Shown piece after piece: positions 18,606-27,900 of a stretch of 64,000 bases of DNA. Under the pieces are notes generated by a model that was given only the letters and a program-made list of their open reading frames with translations, had not been told where the DNA came from and made no database searches. Origin of the DNA: Gynuella sp. (GTDB lineage: Bacteria > Pseudomonadota > Gammaproteobacteria > Pseudomonadales > Natronospirillaceae); assembly GCA_028282465.1 (NCBI GenBank), contig JANQHX010000051.1, forward strand, positions 1-64,000, read 5' to 3'. The position numbers and the translations under genes were made by a program. Every line of letters begins with the position of its first letter. Positions within the stretch are counted from its first letter, which is position 1.

Positions 18606-20711
18606 ATGAGTCAAAAAATGCTAGTGGCGCTTGCTGGAAATCCGAACACGGGAAAAACCACCTTATTTAATAGACTAACTGGTGCAAATCAAAAAGTAGG
18701 CAACTGGCCCGGTGTCACTGTTGAAAAAAAGTCTGGTCAAATTCAGTTTGATTCAAAGCATGTCGAAGTGATTGATTTACCTGGTGTGTATGACCTTGCG
18801 GATTCTGCCTCTGGGTTGGATGAACAAATCGCTCGTCAGTTTATTAGAGAACAAAGTCCTGATCTTATTATTAACATAGTTGATGGCTCCAATTTAAAAC
18901 GGAACCTGATGTTAACTAGCCAGTTAAAACATTTAGGAATTCCTGTTGTACTAGTGCTAAATAAAATGGACATGGCTATTGTAAAAGGTGCAGATATCAA
19001 TCTTGAAAAACTGGAAGAACAGCTTCAACTGCCAGTCTTTTCAGTGGTTGCATCTAAAGGTCATGGGTTAGATGACTTGATTCACTATTTAGAACATTTC
19101 GATGCCCCTTTAGATACAAACAATGTGGTTTCGGAAATTCCAAGGGCTGATCATCTATGGGCCCAAAATATATTCAACTCTTCAACCACCACCACCAACG
19201 GTAGGGTTAGCTTTAGTGAAAAGTTAGATCACCTCGTACTCAATAAATGGTTAGGTATTCCCATTTTCCTGACCATGATGTACTTAATGTTTACTATTGC
19301 GATCAACGTTGGTGCTGTATTCATAGATTTTTTCGACATACTGACTGGCGCTTTTTTAGTAGACGGGGTCACCGCATTATTAAACGCCATTTCCATGCCT
19401 CAATGGATTACAACACTGATTGCTAATGGTGTGGGTGGAGGCATTCAGTTAGTGGCTACATTTATCCCAGTTATTGCTTTTCTTTATTTGTGTTTGTCTA
19501 TTTTAGAAGACAGTGGCTATATGTCTCGGGCTGCATTTATTGTTGATCGGTTAATGGCAAAAATTGGTTTACCTGGTAATGCATTTGTTCCTTTGATCGT
19601 AGGCTTTGGCTGTAATGTTCCGTCAGTAATGGCAACTCGTGCCATACGAAGAGAATCGGATCGTTTATTAGTTATTCTTATGGCGCCATTTATGTCTTGT
19701 GGTGCTCGATTAACCGTGTATGCACTTTTTGCAGCCGCTTTCTTTCCTAATCAAGGGCAAAATCTTGTGTTCTTACTGTATTTATTAGGTATTGCGCTAG
19801 CTGTTGGAACAGGATGGATTTTTCGTAAATCTTTATTCGGTGGCAAACAAGAACCGAGCTTGATGGAAATGCCAGACTACCACAAACCTGTGTGGAGAAA
19901 TATTTTCATTACTACTTGGCATCGTTTAAATGGATTCATCACTAGAGCCGGCAAGACCATAGTTTTGGTGGTTGTCGCATTGAGTTTTTTGAATTCTTTA
20001 GGGACAGACGGCAGTTTTGGAAACGAAGATTCAAAGAATTCGGTATTAAGTGAAGTTGGTAGAACCATCACTCCAGTTTTTTCTCCGATGGGCGTCAGTG
20101 AAGAAAACTGGCCAGCAGCAGTGGGCCTCTTCACCGGCATGTTTGCGAAAGAAGCCGTGGTGGGTACTCTTGACTCCTTGTATCAATCAATTGATGTTGA
20201 AATCAGTACTGAAGACGACAGCTCGTTAGATTTACTAGGTGCTACAACTGAAGCCTTTATTTCAATATATGAGAACGCCGCAGGGTTAGGTGGAGCCTTG
20301 TTAGATCCCCTAGGCATAAGTATTGGAGACGTATCTGATCAAGAGTCAGTATCTGTGGAGCAGGGCGTCGAAGTAACAACCATTTCGAAGATGCAAAATT
20401 TATTTGACGGTGAGTTAGGCGCATTCTGCTATTTGGTATTTATACTTCTGTATGCACCTTGTGTGGCGGTACTGGGTGCGGTAGCTAGGGAAGCAGGTGC
20501 TTTTTGGACAGGTGTCGTCTTTACTTGGTCAACAGCAATGGCCTATGTTGTGTCTACCAGTATTTATCAATTGGCATATTTTTCTGCTCACCCTCTGGTG
20601 TCGATTATTTGGCCATTAGCAGGTTTTGCTACTCTGGCTGCAATGGTTGCAGCAATCCGCTGGAGATTAAGAGCTGAATTCATTCGGAAAGACATCATCG
20701 CTGTGGGTTAA
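18606..20711 (+). CDS. feoB: FeoB, ferrous iron transporter
   Basis: The 701 residues start with a G domain (G1 GNPNTGKT, G3 DLPGVYD, G4 NKMD) followed by the gated membrane part (GFGCNVPSVMATRAI and PFMSCGARLTVY motifs). FeoB moves Fe2+ across the inner membrane, driven or gated by the GTPase domain. It is slightly shorter than many gammaproteobacterial FeoB proteins. No feoC is seen; a YecH-like gene follows instead. Confidence 0.95.
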   Translation: MSQKMLVALAGNPNTGKTTLFNRLTGANQKVGNWPGVTVEKKSGQIQFDSKHVEVIDLPGVYDLADSASGLDEQIARQFIREQSPDLIINIVDGSNLKRNLMLTSQLKHLGIPVVLVLNKMDMAIVKGADINLEKLEEQLQLPVFSVVASKGHGLDDLIHYLEHFDAPLDTNNVVSEIPRADHLWAQNIFNSSTTTTNGRVSFSEKLDHLVLNKWLGIPIFLTMMYLMFTIAINVGAVFIDFFDILTGAFLVDGVTALLNAISMPQWITTLIANGVGGGIQLVATFIPVIAFLYLCLSILEDSGYMSRAAFIVDRLMAKIGLPGNAFVPLIVGFGCNVPSVMATRAIRRESDRLLVILMAPFMSCGARLTVYALFAAAFFPNQGQNLVFLLYLLGIALAVGTGWIFRKSLFGGKQEPSLMEMPDYHKPVWRNIFITTWHRLNGFITRAGKTIVLVVVALSFLNSLGTDGSFGNEDSKNSVLSEVGRTITPVFSPMGVSEENWPAAVGLFTGMFAKEAVVGTLDSLYQSIDVEISTEDDSSLDLLGATTEAFISIYENAAGLGGALLDPLGISIGDVSDQESVSVEQGVEVTTISKMQNLFDGELGAFCYLVFILLYAPCVAVLGAVAREAGAFWTGVVFTWSTAMAYVVSTSIYQLAYFSAHPLVSIIWPLAGFATLAAMVAAIRWRLRAEFIRKDIIAVG

Positions 20712-20792
20712 GATAGTAATGTCATAAGTCAATAGTGAGAATACTGCGCGTCATAGAATAGTTAACCGAATAATTCTTAGGAAGGCATTAAA

Positions 20793-21011
20793 GTGAATCA
20801 CCATATCCACGAAATATTTGAATTAATGGAGCAAAAGGCTGTTGCTCCCACTAGGGAAGATGTGGGACAGATGCTTAAAGAAAACTATCCACCTGAAGCG
20901 CTATTTAATAGCTGTGCTAATTCAGATATGAATCAGGAACAGTTATTAGACTTTATGGAAATGGCAGGCAAGTTAGACCACTCTTCCGGTGGGTGCATGT
21001 GTGACCATTGA
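20793..21011 (+). CDS. yecH: YecH/DUF2492 family small metal-binding-like protein
   Basis: This 72-residue protein starts at GTG 20793 after an AGGAAGG site. It begins NHHIHEIFELM and contains FNSCANSDM and a Cys/His tail (GGCMCDH), the layout of YecH-type proteins annotated as probable metal binders. Its position after feoB suggests a link to iron or redox status. It overlaps the next gene by 11 bases if that gene starts at 21001. Confidence 0.75.
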   Translation: MNHHIHEIFELMEQKAVAPTREDVGQMLKENYPPEALFNSCANSDMNQEQLLDFMEMAGKLDHSSGGCMCDH

Positions 21012-21558
21012 GATAGTACAGGCTCAGGCATCGGATTTAGGTTCTTTGCTAGAGGTTAATCTTCAGGCGTTTGGGCCTGAAGAAGGGCCCACTATTGTTG
21101 AACTGATCAAAAACATTCTTTTGGATTCCAGTGCTAAGCCCTGTCTTTCTCTTGTCGCCAAATCTGCTAACAACTTGATCGGTCATATTCTTTTTTCAAA
21201 AGCCTATTTGGTTTCACAACAGGGTGAGTCAATTTCTACTGCTTTATTGGCACCCATGGCAGTGAAACCAGAATTTTCAAATCAGGGTATAGGAAAGCAG
21301 CTGATAAAAGTTGGTTTTAAACAATTGAAGCAGCAAGGCGTAGAACTGGTATTGGTGCTTGGACATCCGGAATACTACCCCAAAGCTGGCTTTATAAATA
21401 ACGCCATCGAGAAAGGTGTTTCGGCTCCATTTGCTATCGAAGAGAGAAACCATGATGCCTGGATGTATCATGAATTATTGCCAAATTGCCTTGATGGATT
21501 TTCAGGCCAGCTTAAATGTTGCGATAGTTTAAATCAGGCTGAATATTGGCAAGAATAG
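21001..21558 (+). CDS. GNAT N-acetyltransferase, YhbS-like
   Basis: About 185 residues with the acetyl-CoA loop motif NQGIGKQLI and the YhbS-type segment LGHPEYYPKAGF. The start is uncertain: GTG 21001 overlaps the end of yecH, and GTG 20989 in the same frame is also possible. Members of this group acetylate small molecules or protein N-termini; the substrate here is unknown. It converges with yejK, whose stop is one base away. Confidence 0.85.
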   Translation: MTIEIVQAQASDLGSLLEVNLQAFGPEEGPTIVELIKNILLDSSAKPCLSLVAKSANNLIGHILFSKAYLVSQQGESISTALLAPMAVKPEFSNQGIGKQLIKVGFKQLKQQGVELVLVLGHPEYYPKAGFINNAIEKGVSAPFAIEERNHDAWMYHELLPNCLDGFSGQLKCCDSLNQAEYWQE

Positions 21559-22545
21559 TTATTCTTCTTTGAGCTGCTTTACTAGTGAACCGGGTAGATC
21601 CGTTATTACCAGTGATTCGGATTCCTCATCAAAGCGCACAGTTTTTCCTAAAGACTCATTACTGAAACTAATGCTAACTTCTTTAGTTTTGCCTGTGTAG
21701 CGAACATACTTTTTGAGGCTGGCCCTGTCAGGAATAAATTCTTCTTTTATTTGTGGGTCTTTTTGCTGAATAAAATCGTCCAACTTTTCATCAAATTCCA
21801 GTGGCGTATCAATTTGAAAAGTTAACTCTCGGTAATTAACTGCATCTCCATTTTTACTCTGTTCAATACAAAAGTCTGCTGCTTCTTTCTGATACTTTTT
21901 TCCACTGTCTTCAGGCATGGTTTTACTAAAGTCTTTAACCAACTTCATAAACCTGTTGGTATCGGCTGCAGTATCAACAGTGTCGGTAAAACAGGTGAAG
22001 TCTAGCAGCAGGTTTTGCAATGGTCTGTCACCAAAGCCAAAACTCACTGTTAAATATTTTTGCTGATCAGGGCTGTCCATTTCATTTAAGTGAATACAAC
22101 TGCAAAAGCCCATTTTTCCAAAGTCAATAAAACTGGTTTCTGCCAGATTATTTTGTGGTGTAATTAATATGCCATCTTTGTGCTTCAAATGAGCCATCCA
22201 AAATCGAGTACTGGCTTCTAGTTCTTCTAGAGCAAATAACCAATGACCCTCAGCATCAACATTTTTTTCTTCCAAGGCGATGGCTAGGTTTTCGATGACT
22301 TTATGACTGAATGACACAAAACTAAGGTTGCTCTTAACCCAACTTTGCACCAGCCCTTTGAAGGCGCCTGATTCTTCACTAAAGCTGCCATAGCGCTTGC
22401 CAGCGCGACCGGCAAATAAAGGTTTGATCTGATTAACTAGATGACTGGTGAGTTCATCCAGAGGAAACTCTTCTTCTCTAAGGCTAAATGATTTATCACT
22501 CATAGTGCGAGAAAGGCGATGAACGATGGCGTGAGTGACAGGCAT
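21559..22545 (-). CDS. yejK: Nucleoid-associated protein YejK/NdpA-like
   Basis: 328 residues with the NdpA features: YGSFSEESGAFKG near residue 50, a middle stretch FMKLVKDFSKTMPEDSGKK, and the C-terminal FIPDRASLKKYVRYTGKTKEV segment. The family binds the nucleoid. The first residues MPVTHAIVHRLSR match the family start, so the first ATG is kept although its ribosome site is weak. Confidence 0.85.
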   Translation of the reverse strand: MPVTHAIVHRLSRTMSDKSFSLREEEFPLDELTSHLVNQIKPLFAGRAGKRYGSFSEESGAFKGLVQSWVKSNLSFVSFSHKVIENLAIALEEKNVDAEGHWLFALEELEASTRFWMAHLKHKDGILITPQNNLAETSFIDFGKMGFCSCIHLNEMDSPDQQKYLTVSFGFGDRPLQNLLLDFTCFTDTVDTAADTNRFMKLVKDFSKTMPEDSGKKYQKEAADFCIEQSKNGDAVNYRELTFQIDTPLEFDEKLDDFIQQKDPQIKEEFIPDRASLKKYVRYTGKTKEVSISFSNESLGKTVRFDEESESLVITDLPGSLVKQLKEE

Positions 22546-22610
22546 TTGAAATAAATCCGCGTAGTTTCTAATAATAAGTACAATAGGAGCGCGGAATTAT
22601 AGAGATATTG

Positions 22611-23270
22611 CTAAGAATTTGAATTCTGTTTTGTGAGCTGTTGAAAAACTAACCAGCTTAATCCAAGAACAACGTAAAGTATCAAGATGCTAATGATGGT
22701 TGGGTATGGGTTTTCCACTGAGCTGATAGAGCCAATGTAGCTAACGAATATTGAGTAAATGCCGTGACAGACTGCCCAAGCTACAAGGAATTTGGAAATA
22801 GGCATTTTTGTCATGCCTGCTAAACAAGCGGTAGTTTCTGGCAGCATGGGTAGTGCTCTGGATAGTAAGATCATAACAAACCCATAGTTGTGAAATTGCA
22901 TCTGTATAGACTTTTGATCTTTAGCTTTAGGCATCAGGAAATTTAATACTCGAAATCCTAATAGCCGAGTAAGGGTATAGCCGCTGACACCTGTAATCAT
23001 TAGCCCAGTGAAAAGGGTGATTGCTCCAAAGAATGGCCCGAGAAAAAAACCTGCCAATACACCAAGGCTAAGCGTGGGCACTGAAATAAATAAATCTGCA
23101 ATGAGTAAGGCGATTATGATACTGGCAATTAGATACGGGGAAATACTATTAGCTTGTTCAAGCAATGTTTCTATTTTTGAGAACGTCACCACACCGGTTA
23201 AATTAATTAACAACAGCAGTACGATGAAAGCACCAAAAATTTTGGCGATCAGTAAAATAAGCGGATTCAT
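22611..23270 (-). CDS. VTT/TVP38-TMEM64 family membrane protein
   Basis: 219 residues with about five to six membrane segments and a VTT-type core (GFFLGPFFGAITLFTGLMITG, then ...LSRALPMLPETT). This superfamily includes DedA and is linked to lipid scrambling or membrane homeostasis. No partner gene helps the call. The gene stands alone, upstream of yejK on the same strand with a 65-base gap. Confidence 0.8.
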   Translation of the reverse strand: MNPLILLIAKIFGAFIVLLLLINLTGVVTFSKIETLLEQANSISPYLIASIIIALLIADLFISVPTLSLGVLAGFFLGPFFGAITLFTGLMITGVSGYTLTRLLGFRVLNFLMPKAKDQKSIQMQFHNYGFVMILLSRALPMLPETTACLAGMTKMPISKFLVAWAVCHGIYSIFVSYIGSISSVENPYPTIISILILYVVLGLSWLVFQQLTKQNSNS

Positions 23271-23316
23271 GGCAGGCCGATATGAATTACGGCCCGCGAT
23301 TGTAATGAAGGGAAAT

Positions 23317-23775
23317 CTATCTGGCTAAAGATTTACTGATTGCTTTCGTGGCAAGCGCCGCAGCAGTCACTGTGTACTCCTGGCATTTTACGCCAAGGCT
23401 TTCGGTTTTAAATTTCTCTTGGCCGGCTGTTGTTGCTAGATCGCACCCCAGCAATTGCTGACAGTTATCAGTTCCAAATTGTTTTTTAAACTCGAGGATG
23501 AATGCTTGAGTTGTTTCATAGCAAACCTCCACTGAATCAGTCTGTGAATCTCTACCTAGCAAAGCACTGATAGCCATCACTGCGCCAGTGACCGCACCGC
23601 ATGTACCACAGGTTCTGGACATGCCACTACAAAAGGCAGTTGCAGACTTAACAAGTAATGGAGACTCGATTCCGTTTGATTCTAAAACAGCACTCACCGT
23701 ACTCTCTGCACAATAGAAGCCGGAGCTGAAGGCTTGCTCTGCTTTTGATTTTGCTTGTTGAACCAAAGTGTTCAT
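23317..23775 (-). CDS. C_GCAxxG_C_C family redox protein
   Basis: 152 residues with the defining CGTCGAVTGAVMA motif and further conserved Cys in FCSGMSRTCG and LLGCDL. The family is named for this Cys pattern and is often found near redox or iron genes; a reductase-like role is inferred. ATG 23775 (MNTLVQQ) is preferred over ATG 23790, as the extra MDEHK gives nothing conserved. Confidence 0.85.
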   Translation of the reverse strand: MNTLVQQAKSKAEQAFSSGFYCAESTVSAVLESNGIESPLLVKSATAFCSGMSRTCGTCGAVTGAVMAISALLGRDSQTDSVEVCYETTQAFILEFKKQFGTDNCQQLLGCDLATTAGQEKFKTESLGVKCQEYTVTAAALATKAISKSLAR

Positions 23776-23948
23776 TTTGTGTTCGTCCACTAGCTATGCT
23801 CTTCGAGCAGTTAATCAGCTTTATAGCTTAGGTGCAGCAGGCAGTATTTGATATGTCGCAAAGACTACTCAAATGGTGTTCGAGCAATAGTGAGATTAAG
23901 GCATGGGTCAAGACTAGCCCAACATAATTGGGTGAATAACTTGGTCGA

Positions 23949-23969
23949 ACTCCCACAAAAAGTGGGAGT
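23949..23969. terminator. Strong hairpin downstream of Bor-like genes
   Basis: ACTCCCAC pairs with GTGGGAGT around an A-rich loop. On the leftward strand no T-run follows, so it may be an RNA-stabilising or inefficient terminator structure. Confidence 0.4.
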
Positions 23970-24007
23970 CTGCATTAGCGTTGCTACTAACCATTTTAAT
24001 TGCATTT

Positions 24008-24298
24008 CTAGCGGCAAGTAACCTGCGTAGTTTTGGGATACCAAATCGGTCCTAGCCAATTAATCGCGCTGGCAGCTAAACCATTTATAAAAGATACTTC
24101 AGTTTTAACACTAGCCCAATCGTCACCATCACATTCTTCTTCTAGATTAACCGGGGCTGAGGCTTCGTATAAGTCGAAAGCAAAGCCATGGTGCCACTCA
24201 GGAGCCAAGGTTTCTCCGCTAATATCAGTACCATTTTCAAAATAGATGGTGGTGCAACCAGAAAGTATTAGCATAAGCGCGATAACAGAATATTTCAT
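24008..24298 (-). CDS. Bor-like lipoprotein, second copy
   Basis: 96 residues beginning MKYSVIALMLILSGC, with a clear lipobox. The end (VSFINGLAASAINWLGPIW...VTC) matches the pattern of the next-door Bor-like protein. ATG 24298 is chosen because it opens the lipoprotein signal and has GGAGATC upstream. Bor/Iss proteins of phage lambda and plasmids are outer-membrane lipoproteins linked to serum resistance; a chromosomal marine homologue may do something else. Confidence 0.65.
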   Translation of the reverse strand: MKYSVIALMLILSGCTTIYFENGTDISGETLAPEWHHGFAFDLYEASAPVNLEEECDGDDWASVKTEVSFINGLAASAINWLGPIWYPKTTQVTCR

Positions 24299-24308
24299 AA
24301 TTGATCTC

Positions 24309-24605
24309 CTAGTTCTGACACCAGATACGCACTGAATGAGGGGCGTAAATTCCAAGGGTAATAGCAGTTAAAAAACCATTTTGAAAAGTCATTTGGGATT
24401 GCATCTGTCTAACCCCATTTTCACCACAAATTTCAACCACATTGATATGGCTTTCACCACTTAAACCCCAAAAAAAGAACTTTTGAGTTTCTTGAAATGT
24501 CGGTTCTGATGAAAGTTTATTTGACTCAGTAGGATGGATAGTCACTGAGGCGCAGCCAGCTAAAACGAAGATAGCCAGAAGGAGACAGCTAAGGTTTTTA
24601 ATCAT
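24309..24605 (-). CDS. Bor-family lipoprotein, first copy
   Basis: 98 residues with a lipobox (FVLAGC). The C-terminus FQNGFLTAITLGIYAPHSVRIWC follows the lambda Bor pattern (FVNGLLGFITLGIYTPLEARVYC). ATG 24605 is taken after GGGTGAAATT. It lies 10 bases before the second Bor-like gene, so the two form a tandem pair. Confidence 0.8.
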   Translation of the reverse strand: MIKNLSCLLLAIFVLAGCASVTIHPTESNKLSSEPTFQETQKFFFWGLSGESHINVVEICGENGVRQMQSQMTFQNGFLTAITLGIYAPHSVRIWCQN

Positions 24606-24935
24606 AATTTCACCCTTGAGTAGGAAACCGAACATGAGTTGGTATTAGACTTAAAATATTTCAAGAAAGTTTAAACTCTAACTAAGTAAATGCTTCTTTG
24701 GCACTTAATGCTAATTCAATCGCAAATCATCTACTCAAAGAGTTGAAAGTATTTTTAAAATCACCGCTAGAAATAAATATATATATTTTAGTGTAGGCCA
24801 TGAACACAGCTTTTTTCGAAAAATCATAAAAGCTGAATCCTTAATGGTGATATGAAAGGTGGCGATTTTATACTGGCAATAAAAAAACCCGGCAAAGAGT
24901 GCCGGGCTTTAATATCGAGGTTATTAACCTAACGA
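24606..24935. other. Intergenic region with terminator
   Basis: The only clear element is the leftward terminator at 24881-24911. The rest is AT-rich with no supported gene. Confidence 0.5.
24881..24911 (-). terminator. Rho-independent terminator of the di-haem oxidoreductase gene
   Basis: On the leftward strand AAAGCCCGGCA pairs with TGCCGGGTTTTTTT. Confidence 0.85.
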
Positions 24936-27900
24936 TTATAGAGAGCGTACAAACTTCACGATAGCTTGTCTGTCTGCCTCAGGCATCGCATTGTAAGCGT
25001 CTTTAGAGTACTGACCTTCTACATTATGACGCTGAACTGACGCATCAACTCCAGCAGATTCACCGTCGTGCATCCACGGGAAGTAGTTGTTGTTGTACTC
25101 AGCTAACTTCAGGTTCTGACCTATACCCCACAATGGCGCGGTACGGAACTTGGTGTCTACTTGGTCTGGGCCAGCAGTACCTAAGTCCCAAACTTTCATA
25201 TCCGTGTAAGGACGAATAGTTAGGTTACGCCAAGCTGGAGGGGCATCCGCCAACGTGGTGTGGGTTGGTGTATGACAGTCAGCACAACCGGCTTCAGTAA
25301 ACAGAACTTCACCTCTAACAACATCAGGATCATCATAAGTGCCTGGGTTACGAGCAGGTACAGTCAATACTTCAACATAGTCGATAATGCGCTGGAATAC
25401 GTCACCTGGCAGGTCTTTCCAGTCAACCAAATGGTCGTCGCGCAGAGCATTTTTGGCTTGGTCTTCAACAGTCCAAGCGCCACCATCCCAACGGAAACCA
25501 ACTTCACGGTTCGGGATGTACTCGAGCAATTTAGTACCATAGGTTGGTGGTGCAATACGCTGACCACGAGGTGTATGGAAGTACTCGGTTGAGCGTCCAT
25601 CTCTCCAGTGACAATCACCACAGGCAAACTCACCGATCTTCACGTGACCGAACTTGTTACGCAGTTCGCTATTAGAGTTTTCGATGTTTGGATCAATACC
25701 ATGGAACAGGTGGTGACCCAAAATGAAGTTATCGATCTGCACTTCAGTGTTTAGAGTAGTTACCGGCTGAGTGAAGATAGCGTTACGCTCAAGACCAATG
25801 TACTGACCAGCATCTGAGAATACCTGAGAGGTAGATGCTTTACCGGCAGAGTTCAAGCGCGGGTCACCGTACTTACCACAGAAACCACAACCTACAACAT
25901 AGTGAGAGAAGTCGTTGTAAGTCTGTGCTGGTGTTTTACCTGCTGCTTCAACAGAGAACTCGAAAGAAATTACCTGACCATAAGAGAAGGTATCGCCAAA
26001 GCCTTCTAACTCTTCTTGTGGCGCGGTGCGATAAGCATCGCCAAACTTAGCTGCAGTGTTCACAGCAAAGAATTGCTGAGAGTTTGGAGAACCGTGCGCA
26101 GCACGCAGTGCTTCGTTACGACGGAAGCCAGGAACTACATCTGACGGTACACCTTGCGCACCTATTTCCATAAAGGAAACGTCCATCTCAAAATCAACAT
26201 TACCTGAGTTGTCGTTCACCCACATAGTGTAACGGTCAAGGTTACGTAGACGCTCACCAGCGTTTGGACGGTCAAGAACCGCAGCGGTAATACCGTCAGT
26301 CGTGATTGGGTGACGAATACGCGCCCAGTTAGCAGTACCATCGGTAAAGCTATAAGCACCTGGTGCATAAGGATCAATACGCTCGCCTTCTGTAGTGAAC
26401 AGGCCTGTGTAAATCCACTGATGCGCAGGGTCAGAGTTCAGTGAGTGTGGGTGCAGGTAGCGGAAGAAGTAATCGTATGTTCCGCTACATGGCATAGTCG
26501 CCGTATCGCCATTGAACTTAGCAGTTTTGAAAGTGAAGTGACCATCTTCAGAACAGCTAACTTCTAAACCGCCAGCTTGAGGTACAGAGCCACCGAAGCG
26601 CCAGGTTACCTGGTTGCCCACCAAGTCGAACGCGAAACCAAACGTACGTGGTGCTAAGCCGTTAACTGGAGTACGCAGTGCACGGATTGGATTGGCACGT
26701 GGCAATGGGCCAGCTGGCTTACCAGTAACGAAAGAGTTTGAAGTCCAATCTAAGAAACTAAAGTCTGGAGACAAAGTTCTAACCGCTACTGGATCAGATT
26801 CTTTTGAACAATTTCCTGAATCATCGCAAGCAGTCACTGTAAAGCTGTAGTCAGTGGATTTCACTAAGCCTGTTACTTCAACAGTGGTTTCAGAGGCAGT
26901 GGCAACCAAATCATTACCATCAAACACTCGATATTCAGAAACCAAACCTTCTTCATCGGTAGAGGCGTTCCAGCTCATGGCAACTTTCGTCATGCTCAAT
27001 GCTTCAGCTGAGGCACCAGTTGGAGCGGTAGGTGGCGTTGTATCTGGTACATATTTAGGGGTTGCGATGTCTACAGCGTCTGATAGTCCTGAACAGTTTT
27101 CTGAAGCATCGCAGGCTAAAACAGCAAAGCTGTAAGTGCTGAGTTCAGAAAGATTTACCACGTTAGCAGAAGTGCCAGTCACAGTTTGGTTCAAGCCACC
27201 GTTTACATATACTTCATATAACGCAACCGCACGGTCATCAATGGAAGCTGTCCAGCTGATTTGAATAGCATGGCCGTTTTTCGCGGCACCTTGTAGTCCA
27301 GTTGGAATAGTTGGGGCGTCTACGTCGGGTACTATACAAGCCGAATCTGCAGTTACACCTTCAGCGGTATAAGTCACTGTGTGAACGCCACTCAGGCATT
27401 GGCCGGTTGCATTGTCTTGAGTCTTAAACTCAATTTGGTAAGTGCCACCTACTTCAACGGATACAGGCATTTCATAGTAGCCATCTTTTAATGAAGGCTT
27501 AGCGTCAGTACATGGACCATTGAAGCATAGGTAAACCCAACCTGCAGAGTGTCCGCCATCTAAGTGATAAAGCATGCCTTTATCATCAATACCCATTTCG
27601 CCACGACCTGATGGAATAATAACAACTGGGTCATCTGACTTAACAATGGTTGATTTGGTTGCTTCTGATGTCGCACCTTCGTTGTCTTCAGCAACGACAC
27701 GAACTTGGTAAGTACCAGGCACTGTGTTTTCAATGGTTGCTTCATAAGGCGGGTTAACCACTGTAGCCAGAGGTTGTTCGGTTTGACCCGGTGCAGTCAC
27801 AAAGAATTCAACGCTTAGAACATCGCCATCTGCATCAGAGGCATTTGCGGTAACTGCAATGCTCTCTCCTTCAACAACGCCGTTTTCCAGTGCAACAGAA

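Noticed and set aside
23865..24059. 64-residue leftward frame after the Bor-like genes
   Set aside because: It overlaps a real lipoprotein gene in another frame and a hairpin; looks like chance.
26614..27135. Two rightward frames inside the DHOR gene
   Set aside because: Antisense shadows of the Ig/FN3-coding region.
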